From contig NC_079205.1 in NCBI RefSeq assembly GCF_026745355.1, positions 131,283 through 195,282 of the forward strand: a stretch of DNA of 64,000 bases, in the 5' to 3' direction. Below the pieces are notes generated by a model. That model saw only the letters and a program-made list of their open reading frames with translations. It was not told where the DNA came from and made no database searches. The position numbers and the translations under genes were made by a program. Below, piece by piece: positions 1 through 11,444 of this stretch. The first letter of the stretch is position 1. Each line of letters begins with the position of its first letter. Source of the DNA: Beta vulgaris subsp. vulgaris (taxonomy: Eukaryota > Streptophyta > Magnoliopsida > Caryophyllales > Amaranthaceae).

Positions 1-603
1 GTGATTGAGAAACCTACCAAATAAATCAACGTGTAGATATCGATTATGAAAACTTTGTCATATTAGAACTTCATTCTTAAAAGACGTATTTTTACTAAAA
101 AATTTCTTTGTTACCTTTCAAAGGGATACATCCACCTATATTGCACTGGACCACCAACCTTAGCTTCATAAGCCAAATGAATCGGCAAATGCTCCATCGA
201 GTTGAAGAATGCAGGAGGAAATATCTTTTCAAGTTTGCACAAAATTTCAGCTATTTTTATCCAAACGATCCATATCATCGACTTGGATAGTGGATGCACA
301 TAAGTCACGAAAGAATTGACTGATCTCAGTAATTGCTTTCCAAACATGCGAAGGTAGCAACTCTTTTAAAGCAACCGGTAGTAACCTCTCCATAAAGACA
401 TGACAATCATGACTTTTCATTCCAAAAAGCCTAGATGTTCGAAGATCAACACATCTACTCAAGTCAGATGCATATCCATCCGGAAACTTTAAGTCACGAA
501 CCCATTCACATAAGACCTTCCTTTGAGCCTTGTCAAGTGCAAAAGGGGCTTTTGGCATGATTTCGTTTCCCCGTTCGTCGTAGGTGAGCTCTAACTGTCG
601 CAT
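1..603 (-). pseudogene. TNP2-type transposase C-terminal DUF4218 region, frameshifted
   Basis: Reading leftwards from about 600, the protein matches DUF4218 of CACTA transposases: KFPDGYASDLSRCVD, LFGMKSHDCHVFMERLLPV, ISQFFRDLCA. Near 250-290 a one-base shift moves the rest into another frame, which continues the same domain: CKLEKIFPPAFFNSMEHLP and GGPVQYRWMYPFER, ending near 111. The domain is thus intact in content but broken in frame. With the missing centre at about 600 this is the decayed back half of the same gene. Beyond 111 the sequence is AT-rich and no further exon was recognised. Confidence 0.75.
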
Positions 604-1417
604 AAAGCCTTTGCAATCGGGGTTTGATAGGAAAATATGTTAGGACCTTTTCTGGAATAAGCTTGCCTTTAGGAGTCTTCTTGTAGCGATCACACTCACA
701 TACACTACACTTCACTAAATGTGCATCGCCTTTCCAAAATAGCATACAACCGTTACGACATGCATGTATCTTCTCATGTGGGAGTTGTAAGCCTTTAAGA
801 ACTTTCTTAGTATCATAGAACGTTGTACTCATTTGGTTGTTATTTGGAATCACTTCATTAAATAAAGATGCAAATCCATCAACACACCTGTGTGGTAAAT
901 TGTACTCACACTTCAAAGATATTATTCTTGATGATATCTCCAAGACAGATACTTTGCTCCCTTCGTACAACGGGCTATCAGCAGCTTTAAGGAGCTCAAA
1001 AAATTTCTCAGCTTCGTCATTTGGCTCCTCTTCGACATTATTTATTTGCTCATTATTTGGATTTTCTTCATTATGTCCAAGAGCATCAACAATCATGTCT
1101 CGATAAGGATTTGATGGCTCCGATGGGGGTTCGTCAACAGTTTCCCCGTGACATAGCCAAACAAAATAGTTATGACAAAATCCTTTTTTATAAAGATGTT
1201 CTCTAACAATGTCAACATCAAAGAATCGTTTGTTGTTACACCGAAAGCATGGACATCTAATTTTCTCAGCGTCTTTGAATTTATGATTTTGTTGTGCGAA
1301 TTCAATAAAATCTCGAACTCCATTCACAAACTCAGTCTTGAGAAAGCGTCCCTCGCGCCTATCATACATCCAACTACGCTCTCTTCGTTTCATGATATTC
1401 AATTCTATACAACTCAA
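533..1417 (-). pseudogene. TNP2-type CACTA transposase, N-terminal part (internally deleted)
   Basis: The real start is probably the MKRRERSW methionine near 1393; the upstream codons are just open frame. The N-terminal ~80 residues match the transposase-associated domain (PF13963 type): MYDRREG, then a Cys-rich CPCFRC motif, then GFCHNYFVWLCHGE. An acidic linker follows, then the beginning of the TNP2 domain: RNGCMLFWK, the C..C...RYK segment and YFPIKPRLQRLY. Directly after RLY (about 600-610) the frame runs into sequence that belongs, in another frame, to the C-terminal DUF4218 part. The DDE catalytic core is therefore missing, together with a frame change. The family excises and reinserts CACTA DNA; this copy cannot. 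Confidence 0.8.
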
Positions 1418-2979
1418 TTAAAACAATATATTGACAAACTTTAAAATCAATATCGTCATTTACTACATTAAACTTTAATCACTTCAAAATGAAAATAGGA
1501 GTAGCATACATTATGATTTTAAATTACAAGTTATTTGCAATAAGTCAAATTAAAGTAATTTCACCCTACTATCAATTTGTTCATATACCACCAATAGTCT
1601 ATACTTGCAAAGATTTAGGAAATAAGAATCAATTCCCTCCTAAAGCTCACCTACTGACTAGAAGTGGTCCATACAATTTTAAACTACAACAAAAACAAAC
1701 AAATCCAACCAAAACTTATAGCCCAAAAATAATTTGATTAAAAAACGTATGTACTAATCAAAACCATACACCATATATATGCTACAAATGGCAACTTCTC
1801 TCCACTTCTGAGTGGACACTTTACCACTTTTTACTATTTTTTAAATTTCTACCCCACCTCTCTCTTTCCCTCTTTAGATTTCCAATTTCAGAAACTCTCA
1901 CACCTTCACAATCACTGTACTTCCTTCCCTCACACTTTTTCTCTCTCAATCAATCCCCAAAAAAAACCCATATTTTTTTTTGCAATTTTCTCAAGTTCCT
2001 ACGTACAGTAACAAATTATACATTTTAGACAAAGACCCTTTATGTTAATTCAGTTCCTTAAGTTCAGAATATGCACATAAATTCAAAATTCTAATTTGGA
2101 AGTTGAGTACAATCAGTAGATGATGCATTATAGCAGTTTAGTGTAGCAAGTATATCATACTTTTTTTAAAGAAAAAAACTCGGTTTTCCTCCGATGCCTT
2201 ATACAATAATGCAGATGAAGTGGCAAGATGCAGATTGATATATAGCATTAGATATTGATGGTAGCATCCCATAGCCTCATTCGGCCATAAATTCAGAATT
2301 CTTATTTACCTATACATATGAAAGTAAACCAAGAAATCCAACAAATTGCAAAGAAACTACAATGATGGGTGCAACAAACCAAGAAAGAGAGAATAAATTC
2401 ATAAAATACCACGAAAGAGGAAAGAAGAAAAACCTGCTGTGGGTCGGCGCTGTGCGGCGGTTGTGCAGGTGGTTGGATGATGGTGCGGCAGTTGTGCAAG
2501 AGGTGAAGGTGCTAACCTGAAACCGGCGAGAGAGCATAAGAAACTTCAAAATTCCAATTGAAATAAGAAACTTTTAAGGAAAGAGATGAAGAAATTCAAA
2601 GATGTTATACGCGAAATTCATCTATGAACTAACCTGAAACCGGCGACGGCAACGCAATGGAGATGAAGGTGCGGCGGTTGTGCAGGACTAACCTGCAGAA
2701 ATTCAATGGAGATGCGAAACTTTGAAAAACCGGCGACGGCAATAGATGAAACGAAGAAACGAACAGTGCGTAGTGATGTCGCGAAACTTTGAAAAAAATA
2801 GATGGACTAACCTGAAACCGGCGACGGCAATGCAATGGAGAGGAAGAAAACCGGCAGCTGATGATGGTGAAGGAAAGAGGGGCGTTATTTTTTAGGGTCT
2901 GTTATTAATTACTGAGAGTACTATAGTAGAGTAAAAAGGGGAACGTGGGCGTTAAAATCTCAAAAGGTACCAGTAGTAT
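1418..2979. other. CACTA 5' internal region, non-coding, with short repeats
   Basis: No gene was recognised. A motif reading AACCTGAAACCGGCGA recurs near 2513, 2631 and 2811; the last two copies share a longer unit (to GCAATGGAG) about 180 bp apart. The stretch has the position of the element's leader and first intron. Pyrimidine-rich tracts lie near 1850-1990. Confidence 0.5.
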
Positions 2980-3225
2980 TTTACCGACGGCATATGGTCG
3001 GTGATTTTTGAAATGCTGTTGGTAATTACCTACGGAATCAAGATTGGGGTCGGTTTACAATAAAAGCAGTCGGTAATTACCGACGGTTTAGGTAAGCGGT
3101 CGGTGAAAATTAGGAACGGTCGGTAATTGGCGTCCTCTCACAAAACGGTCGGTGTTTTAATAATTAACAACTGTATTTGCAGCGGTCGGTAATTGTAGTC
3201 GGTAAAAACACGGATTCTAGTAGTG
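2980..3225 (-). repeat. CACTA subterminal repeats and terminal inverted repeat
   Basis: About eight GTCGGT motifs, mostly preceded by GC or AC, are spaced 15-50 bp apart, and some are paired with inverted ACCGAC (for example around 3065-3085). The terminus TAGTG ends at 3225. Such arrays are binding sites for the accessory transposon protein in En/Spm-like elements. Confidence 0.8.
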
Positions 3226-3337
3226 CACCAATGTTGGGCCTCAAGGACCGGGACAAATATCTTAACCACAATAAATTTACATAACTTATTTAAAGAATGT
3301 ACATATAGAAATCAAATTACATTTCAAACGGTGTCGA

Positions 3338-6300
3338 TTATCTCACCACATTTATTCTACAACTTGGGATGTCTTTGAGGTTACGTGAATATGATCGAAT
3401 GACTTTGTCGAAACTTTCCCAATTGTCGTCAACGTTGATTTGCAATGCCTTTATCTGCAAATAATATACACTTATCTATCAATCTTATCTTTCAATCTAA
3501 GACCTAAGAATATACATGGTAATATTGTAGGATGTGTGTCCGTACCGCAAATATAGGGTCTAGCATGCATCGCGCACTTTGAGTTTCGTACCTCCCTTTC
3601 CATACTTTAGTATACAAAGCTGCTGCCATCCGAACATACTATATAAAAGTAATATTAGAGAATACTAAAAGTCACTAAAAACAATTCTAAGTAGGATGTA
3701 AGTGTTGGGGAGTACATACAAAATTGTCAATACACCCCCTAGGTTGCACAACTTGTGTACAACTAATACAATTAACATAATGACCTTCACACTCTATCAT
3801 GACTGGATTCTCCCTGCTCAAAACACCAATAAATAATGCAATAAATTAATGATGATTTAGGAGTATTAGTTGACAAATTATACTAATTACTTTGCAATTC
3901 AACACAAATTGTGCAATTCAACAGTTGACTGGATTATTTGAATATATTAATGAAACCATGCAATAATCAAATGCTTACTTGCAATTCAACACAAATTGTG
4001 CAAGTTGTTGCCGGCACGTGTTATTTGCACGTGCTCTCCATGTATCGACATAGTCCTCTGTAATACGACATGATGGTTTAGAGATGCGTTTCTTTCGGCT
4101 CCGTTTTCCAATAAGAGGGTCCGTTACATGCACTTCGCTAGTAGAGTTCGAACCACTAACATATCCTATATCATCGTCTCCCCTACTCTCCTTCTTACCA
4201 TCCTTCTCCATGTCACCCCCACTGTGATGATGCTGCCCCCCCTCATGTTCACCCCCCTTCTCCTTATCACTCAATATTTCCTCCTCACCCACCTTCTGAT
4301 GGTCACCCATCGTATCAGTCTGACGCCCCTTATCCTCCTCATGTCCCTCATGCTCACCCCCCTTCTCCTTTGCACTCCCCTTCTCCTGCTCACCCCCATT
4401 ATCCTGCTCACCCTCATTATCCTTCTCCTGCTCACTCCCCTTCTCTTGCTCACCCCCCTTCTCCTTCTCCTGCTCACCCCCCTTCTCCTTTGCACTCCGC
4501 TTCTCATCCTCACCCCCCTTGTCCTGCTCACCCCTCTTCTCCTTCTCCTGCTCACCCCCCTTGTGAATGACCTTAACATTCATGTTATCAAATATAATGT
4601 CATTCTCAATGATATTTACATTCAAATTATCATAGGTAATCCCAGTGTCCTTCTCATTCACATTACTGTCCAAGTTGTCATACCTAACCTCCTTCACAAT
4701 GTCTTTCTCAGCAAATGAGAAGGTGTATTTTGAACCACCTACTCCAGATGAAGTTGTAGCCCACGTAGATGTAATCGGACTACCAAATTGCTCATATATT
4801 TCTGAAATGACAAGGTTTATACTACTACCTTCCTCATCATGCGTAAATGGTCCTCCTCCATCTTGTTCGCCTTCTCCATCATGTGTAGATGGTCCTTCTC
4901 CCTCTCGTTCACCTTCTGCCTCATGCGTAGATGGTCCTTCTCCTTCTAGTTCACCTTGTGGGCCATGTCCTGCCAATATTATGTTTTACAAATAAACAAT
5001 AAAAACATAGTTAGTCAGCAACAGTACCTGCTTCTATGGAATTTTGTTTATGCTGTTACTAGCATGTAACTCATCTAATTTTTGGCCATATGAAAGGATA
5101 CCTTCGTATTACATTTACTGATCAGTGTATTATCATGGTTGGACAAAATAGTAGTATCTTTAACTTCTATTAGATGTCTTAATACTTCAAATTGATGAAC
5201 TCAATTTTTGAAAAGAATACTTAATTGTTTGTTGCAACTAGCAACATGACTTATTTTGTACAAGGCATCATGCTCAGTTTTTTAGATTAATTGTTAAAAT
5301 TTGTATAAAAATACTTTTAATACATATTACATTTTGAATACATTTATGATAGTTGAAATCAGTTAAAAGCAGTTGTTAGGGCTTAAAAAGTGATTAGCGA
5401 TAAAAAAAATATAAAATGTGAAATGTGAAGCACAAAAAATATATACTAATAACTACAAGACAATATATTAATTATTTTAAAAAGATGTTCAAGCTTAAAG
5501 CCAAAGCAAAGTAGCCACTATATGCTAAATTCACATTACACCACATCTAAACATCATATTCATTCATATGCTAAATCATTTAATTATTTATGTTTAAGGT
5601 GAAGTGAACATATGCTAAATCATTTAACAATGCGGTCCTTAGAAAATTGGAAGTTTTAAATAAAACATTATCCAACACAATATAATAAACATACTCTTGT
5701 CAACTTCATCATCATTCATCAAAGTAGCCTTCCGTAGCGTGTTTTGGTAGGGGTTGTGTTGGGAAGTTGCTTTCCTTCTTCCCTTGATCTTTGTTTTATT
5801 AGGCCTCACTACCTACACAAATACCAAACAATCTCAAAATCGATTATATAATATATTAAGTATTTTGGACTCGTAGTTGATTAGTAGTTAACCATGTATG
5901 TAAATATACATATATAATATTTTTACCTCATTTTCGACGAGGAGGGCATCATCTTCCCCCGGCATTGAATCTCGAGCTACCATTGGATGTCTTTCACCAT
6001 AAGCCACATCCACACACTTTGTTACAAAATGGAAGAAGACACATCATTAATATTGTAAGTTTAACAATTGTTTATCATGGCTTATATCCTCGTTAATGAG
6101 AGATCAAAAATAAATAATTATGACCACATCTTGCATGTCTTATATGCTCATGAGCTTGTATGAACTTTGAATTTGAAAAATGAAAAATAATTGTGTTATT
6201 GTAATTTCTTTTGAAAAGGTAATAACCCCAAGTAAATCTTGTAAACATTGATAATAGTAATATCTAACCCCAAGTTTGCCGTAGTCACCCGAGTGTCTTC

Positions 6301-9270
6301 TATCTTCATCTTTCGCTGTCGTCACGTCAGTTTTTGACCACGCTCTAATTCTGGGAAAAGTTCCCCAGTTCACAGGCCGCCTCTTCAAACGATCTAGGTA
6401 CAAAATCTAATACAGAAAAAATAATAGTAATGTTATAAGGTTAAATAACACATAATATGTAAACATGGGGACATAAATTTATATTGTCCATTACCGCCAA
6501 GAACATTGTGCATCCGCCACACCCTTTCGCATACCCATCACTGTAGAATCTTTTAGAAAAGTTCCCTACCGCATAGATGAGTTTGTCTAGCAAGAAAGTG
6601 CACATGTCGTACTCCTTTAAATTCTCTGCAATTACGACACTAGGGAGCAGCTTCACAGATAGCCTATGACATGTTGTTGGACAAATCAAATCATTTAGGG
6701 CCATCATCATAAACACTTTCTTGAACTCCAACTCGTCAACACATGGACCTTCAACCAATTTGAAAATATGGATTAAATATTATAAAAGACCATTTCGGAT
6801 CAGCTTATGTACAAGCAACTTCTGGCTTGATCATGTAAAATACTAGTGCTGCTATCTACTGGTAAATATTGTGTTTTTAGTTGTATTAATATTGTGTTTT
6901 TGAACATTCAGTAGATTAAAGATAAGAACTTTCTAGCTTAATCATGTCAAATACTAGTGCTAGCTACTGGTAAATATCGTGTTTTTACTTGTATTAATAT
7001 TGTGTTTTCGAACATTCAGTATAGATTATAGATGATAAGAACTTTCTAGCTAATCATGTAAAATACTAGTGCTATCATTCAGTAGATTAAAGATGATAAG
7101 AACTTTCTAGCTTAATCATGTAAAATACTAGTGCTATCATTCAGTAGATTAAAGATGATAAGAACTTTCTAGCTTAATCATGTTAAATAATAGTCCTATC
7201 ATTCAGTATATTAAAGATGATAAGAACTTTCTAGCTTAATCATGTAAAATACTAGTGCTAGCTACTGGTAACTATATTGTGTTTTTACCTGTATTAATAT
7301 TGTGTTTTTGAACATTCAGTAGATTAAAGATGATAAGAACTAGTGCTAGCTACTGGTAAATATACGAGTACCTTTGTTTTTTTTTTAAAAAAGCATTCCA
7401 CTACTGTGGTATTTAGTATTTACTGTTTTAATTTTACCCAGCATAATTCTCATTGTTCCTGTTTCAATGTTTTATTCATTACTTACAACTTTTTAGCAAT
7501 GGTAGGATGATCATATATTGTTGCTTTACTTGTTCTAACAATTAGATAAGGTTCTTTTGGCTGAAAATGTTTTGAACGTGGTCAAACACCACCTACAAAT
7601 TAGTGTTAAACTAAATTAAGGATAGTATTATAACAATATTTATAAAAGCTGGCTTATACTGGTGATAATTATACACTGTAATGGTTTTTCCTACATAAAG
7701 CATAAAGTGGCCTTTATAAGTACAATAGAAATAAGAGTTGTATGAACTTAAGTCAAATTCTACACCTTATTGGTTGTACGAAATCAAGGTTTTGGTATGA
7801 AAGACAAACCTTCAACCTCTTGCATAATCCGTGCACGTGCAATTCCTTTCGGACCAGAAGGTGTACTTGAACCATATGTTGTCATTAACCTTTCCACCTC
7901 AATTTGCATAGCTGCATCATCCTCAACAGTGAGCGGTATTTGCTTAGGTCCAATTGGGATTCCAAATACCCAGTGCACTTGAACCTTGGAAAGTGGAAAT
8001 TCAATCCCAGACGGGACTAAAAGCGAAGCTTGCTTAGCATCCACTAACGTACATAACCAATAGCAAAAGTTTCGAGGCAAGCTATGATCGGCCAAATACA
8101 ATAATCCTTCAAGCCCCATCTCCTTAACCAAGCGTCTCTTTCTCGCATCGAATTGCTTCACTATTTGCCCAAATGCTTCCACGCGACAATTCATATTAGG
8201 GGCCTAGAAGGTTAAATTGGAGACAAGTTACATTATAAATATGTACCACTAATGGCCTTCTCTCTTTTATAATAATTGGTTAAATTAATAATATACTTTC
8301 ATAAACTCACATAATATTTCCTATACTAACAATAAATTCAAAAACAAGATGAACTGACATAAGTTGTACAAATCACTATATAACTTTAGTAATTGTTTGG
8401 TGTACATATAATTATGTTCTTTCAATAACTAAACCACCACAACCACGATGCAAACATTAAAAACATAGACTATTATATATGTCCATTACAACAAATAAAG
8501 CATTAATATGTTATAAGCACTTTATGGCAACCTTATTACTACCTGTTTCTTGTGCATTTTCGACCTTCTAGCAAGGACTTTCCCGGCTTCCTTCAACCTA
8601 CCACCTACGCTTAGTGAGTTCACCTGCTCCAAATTAAACAAAACTCATACATCAGAAATAGTTGTAGGATAAACCTACTACTAGTATTACTATACTGAAT
8701 TATGATTTCAGTTTCATTTCAGCGTCAAGTAGCATATAACAAATGTTATCTCAAGAAAAAAAAAAGTCTTTTATGAATTGAACTTACAATAACACATTAT
8801 TAGTTATTGTAAGAAAGCGAGTCTTAACACATGTTTTCCAGAATAATGTTAGTGTTAATCACGTGTTATAATCTAAGTAAAAACATGACACAATAATTTG
8901 TATCGCGCTTACTCGGTAAACTCTATCGTCCACCTTCTTCCTCCTCTTCACTTTCACTTTCTCTGCCTTCTCATGACCATTTCCCCCACTTGATTTTTCT
9001 TGCTCTAACAATTCTTCCTCAGACGCATCTGATACTTCTTCTTCTCCCTCTGACTCGGTTGACGTTTCTCCATGTGCGTCCCAATCTTCATCTTCCTCCG
9101 ACTCCGTTCCCCAGTCACGCTCGGTTATTACACCATCCACTTCATCCATCTAAGAAGAAAAAAAAATCAGCTTAAATGCGTGTTATATGGTCGTAAACAT
9201 GGTTAAATAATAATTATACCTTCGTTTTCTTCTTCTTTTTACATTGCTTCAAGGCTTTTGATCTCTTCAT
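3338..9270 (-). CDS. Uncharacterised 885-aa protein, Ulp1/MULE-associated type, 12 coding exons
   Basis: Exons (minus, 5' to 3'): 9270-9220, 9149-8913, 8623-8543, 8203-7810, 6748-6495, 6406-6269, 6016-5927, 5812-5695, 4969-3979, 3813-3720, 3638-3546, 3454-3338. All introns are GT-AG and the phase closes at every junction, giving 2658 nt with no internal stop. Order: basic start (MKRSKALKQCKKKKK), acidic Glu/Ser region, a conserved N-terminal domain (VEAFGQIVKQFD... LPRNFCYWL... VHWVFGIPIG) typical of plant proteins annotated near Ulp1 (C48) proteases and mobile elements, a segment with MFLAILYLDRLKRRPV, a long Glu/Lys/Gly repeat region in exon 9, then GHYVNC and PRGCIDNF. I see no His-Asp-Cys protease core, so protease activity is not supported. 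A CACTA terminus lies 112 bp past the stop. Function unknown; it could be a transposon cargo gene or a domesticated copy. Confidence 0.65.
4230..4570 (-). repeat. Coding minisatellite inside exon 9 (Glu/Lys/Gly-rich)
   Basis: On the plus strand this is a C/T-rich array of degenerate CACCCCCCTTCTCC and TTCTCCTGCT units. In frame it encodes repeats of GGEQEKEK, GSAKEKGG and variants. The strand asymmetry is extreme (purines on the coding strand). The repeats keep the frame, so unit number can change without breaking the protein. It probably forms a highly charged, disordered linker. Confidence 0.8.
6815..7362. repeat. Tandem minisatellite in intron 4 of the 885-aa gene
   Basis: Units share the core GATAAGAACTTTCTAGCTTA, then ATCATGTAAAATACTAGTGCTA. 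Short units (~65 bp, joined by ATCATTCAGTAGATTAAA) alternate with longer ones (~125 bp) that carry CTACTGGTAAATAT...GTGTTTTT...GTATTAATATTGTG. Six to seven copies are visible. They lie wholly within the intron between the exons ending at 7810 and starting at 6748. Confidence 0.85.
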
Positions 9271-10336
9271 TGCCCTATTGAAACAAGAGTGTGAGGTTGG
9301 CAAGAAAAAGGTAGTGGCTTTTTTGAGACATATAATTTCAGCAAAATAACCAATTACCCATATACTCACATATTAACAATAATCACTAACTATCAAATTT
9401 ATACAAATTATTCAGTAAATACTACAAACTGAATTCATAAACTAGAATATAAACTGATAAAAATCAACTTCATAAGATGAATATAGCGTGCAGAACGAAT
9501 GTAGATTAGTCACAAGGACCTACAAATATAGAACTTTTCCTCTTTACAATTCCACCTAAAAACATTACAAAACATTACAAAATAGTTTATAGACTTGTTG
9601 ATGTTGGAATTCATTCGTGGGTCAATTGTTGGAAATGGCACGGTGATCTCCGCACCAAATACCATGGTTTCAATACTTTCTGGTTTGGGCAAAGCAATCA
9701 ATTGGTAAACCATGCATAACGAAGGCGATTTTGTTATTCAATATCATAATTGAAAAACCAACAAAAAAGGAGAACTCAATATCAGAGAATTGACACAACA
9801 TGACGTTGTATTTGGTGCGGAACTGCTAAAAGTTTTATAATACAAAGTAATATAAATTACAGGAAAATAAGCAATTTCAACAAGTAAAAATTCAAATTTC
9901 AGAACAAAAATCACCATCAAATAACTCGTATCAAATTTCAGAGTATAAAACCCACTCAATTTGCTCTAACACCACCATAAAACCCACAATGGAAAAAACA
10001 CGAAATTTGCTAGTTATAATACACGAAATTAAGACATGTTTAGAACTTTAACATGCAATTTTCATGAATTAAACCCACGAAATTTAAAAAACCCAAGAAA
10101 TTTCATGATGTAAACCACACAATTTTCAAGTAATTAAACATACCTTCAATTCACGAAAAAACACAGTTTCGCCTCTTTCCGGCGAATTTTCCGGCGAATT
10201 CCGGCTTCAAACTTCAGGTTCCGGTGGGTGGGTGGGTCTCCGGTGGGTGGGTGGGTCTCCGGTGGGATGATGAGTGAGGTTGATGAGTGAGGTTGAGGAG
10301 TTAGGTTGAGGAGAGAGATTGAACTAACTCATGGAA
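9271..10336 (-). other. 5' leader, leader intron and promoter region of the 885-aa gene
   Basis: A good acceptor (TTTCAATAG) lies just before the start codon at 9270, and a donor (GAAG then GTATGTTT) lies at 10144/10143. These suggest a non-coding first exon from about 10300 to 10144 and a ~870-bp leader intron. The putative leader carries TCCGGCGAATT repeats and, at about 10215-10265, two tandem copies of a GGTGGGTGGGTCTCC unit. An open stretch at 9713-9510 (minus) was not accepted as an exon. Confidence 0.4.
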
Positions 10337-10587
10337 TGAGATGGAATGAAGGAGAATACCCCATTCCCTTGCTTTTCTTACTAAATTATTTGAAATGACA
10401 AAATTGCCCATGATATAGGTTATGAAACCTATAGCTGATATAGATTTATCATACCTCTAGGCTGAAGAGGTATGATAAATCTATATCAGCTATAGGTTTC
10501 ATAACCTATATCATGGGCAATTTTGTCATTTCAAATAATTTAGTAAGAAAAGCAAGGGAATGGGGTATTCTCCTTCATTCCATCTCA
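10337..10587. repeat. Long perfect palindrome (122-bp arms, 7-bp spacer)
   Basis: The left arm 10337-10458 and right arm 10466-10587 are exact reverse complements; the spacer 10459-10465 is AGGCTGA. A second inverted pair, CTAGGCTGAAGAG at 10457-10469 and its complement at 10588-10600, brackets the right arm. It could be a MITE duplicated head to head, a foldback element, or a hairpin-RNA locus. Arm identity of 100% implies a recent origin, gene conversion, or an assembly artefact. Confidence 0.9.
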
Positions 10588-10981
10588 CTCTTCAGCCTAG
10601 GAGGACACTGCTACCATAAGAATTGAGAAATTAAACAAAACAAGCTAAGTGAGGAAGAGAGAGAATATCTGCACCTACTACTTCTATTATGCTTCACTTT
10701 GTGGTTTACAGAATACAGACTTGGACTTTGGAGATAGGAAATAGGAAATAGTGTGTTTGCTTTTTGAGTTTGTCTGTTGCTTCCTGCCTTGCTGATTGCG
10801 GAACGCGGAATCCACGGGGAAAGTTTTTTAGACAGCTCATATGCAACTCTTACCGTTTCCTTCTCCGGAATCCGGATGCCAAAATTCTACTCTCCACGGA
10901 TACACGTAAACCTATGACATATCCTTCCATTCCCTAGTTCAGTTTCACCAAAAAAAGTTGGTGCAGTAAAATTCACCTTAT
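10588..10981. other. Intergenic, no gene recognised
   Basis: Unremarkable AT-rich sequence between the palindrome and the copia element. It ends in CTTAT at 10977-10981, one copy of the copia target-site duplication. Confidence 0.6.
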
Positions 10982-11213
10982 TGTTGTGAGAAATAGAGAG
11001 AAAAGTTATGCAAATATATCAGAGAGTATTGTATTGCATTGATGTGTAGAACTGATTTCTTACATCGGTATTTATAGGCAAAAGATACTGTTTTTAACAT
11101 TACATTTTCAACGATTTCTGCGCAGACGAAAACTTTCCTAACATGCAGTAAATGCATGGCATGACATTCACTATGCTTGAACAGTGAAATTTTCAATTCA
11201 CTGTTTCTCAACA
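10982..11213 (-). repeat. 3' LTR of the copia element
   Basis: 232 bp, TGTTG...CAACA. Compared with the other LTR it lacks one base near 11088 (AAAGATAC versus AAAGTATAC), has one extra A in GACGAAAAC, and lacks one C in TTTTCAATT. Confidence 0.95.
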
Positions 11214-11223
11214 CTCCCCCTTG
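11214..11223 (-). other. Polypurine tract
   Basis: The minus strand reads CAAGGGGGAG immediately before the 3' LTR, the expected plus-strand primer for reverse transcription. Confidence 0.8.
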
Positions 11224-11444
11224 AATGTCCATTTATAATTCATAATAGACGTTATCTTATTAAGAATCTTTGTTAGGAAAAATCCTGTGGGAATAATCCT
11301 AACTAGGGAAAGAGTATAACTATTAGTATCTTTATATGCTTAAAATCAACTGCCTCATTAAAAACCTTGTCAGGAAAAACCCAGTGGGATAAAAACCTGA
11401 TCGAAGGGAAAAAGAGTGCAGCGCATATAATACTCCCCCTGAAT

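Larger units (their letters stand above)
1..3225 (-). mobile_element. CACTA (En/Spm-type) DNA transposon, defective, one end outside window
   Basis: The element runs leftwards out of the window. Its 5' end is at 3225: read on the minus strand it starts CACTACTAGAA, the typical CACTA terminus. About eight copies of GTCGGT, plus inverted ACCGAC copies, lie in 2980-3225 and form the subterminal array usually bound by the TNPA-type protein. Coding remnants of the TNP2-type transposase follow on the same strand (1417 down to 1), with the catalytic centre deleted. The other terminus and the target duplication cannot be seen. It therefore looks non-autonomous and would need a transposase supplied in trans. 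Confidence 0.85.

Noticed and set aside
2302..2835. Three small minus-strand open frames in the CACTA leader
   Set aside because: They cover the repeated AACCTGAAACCGGCGA units and share no recognisable domain; left as non-coding.
4128..4718. 196-codon plus-strand open frame rich in Leu/Thr
   Set aside because: Antisense of the charged repeat in exon 9; low-complexity shadow.
9510..9713. Possible extra exon of the 885-aa gene (67 codons)
   Set aside because: No splice pair joins it in phase to the start exon at 9270, which already has a good acceptor before its ATG.
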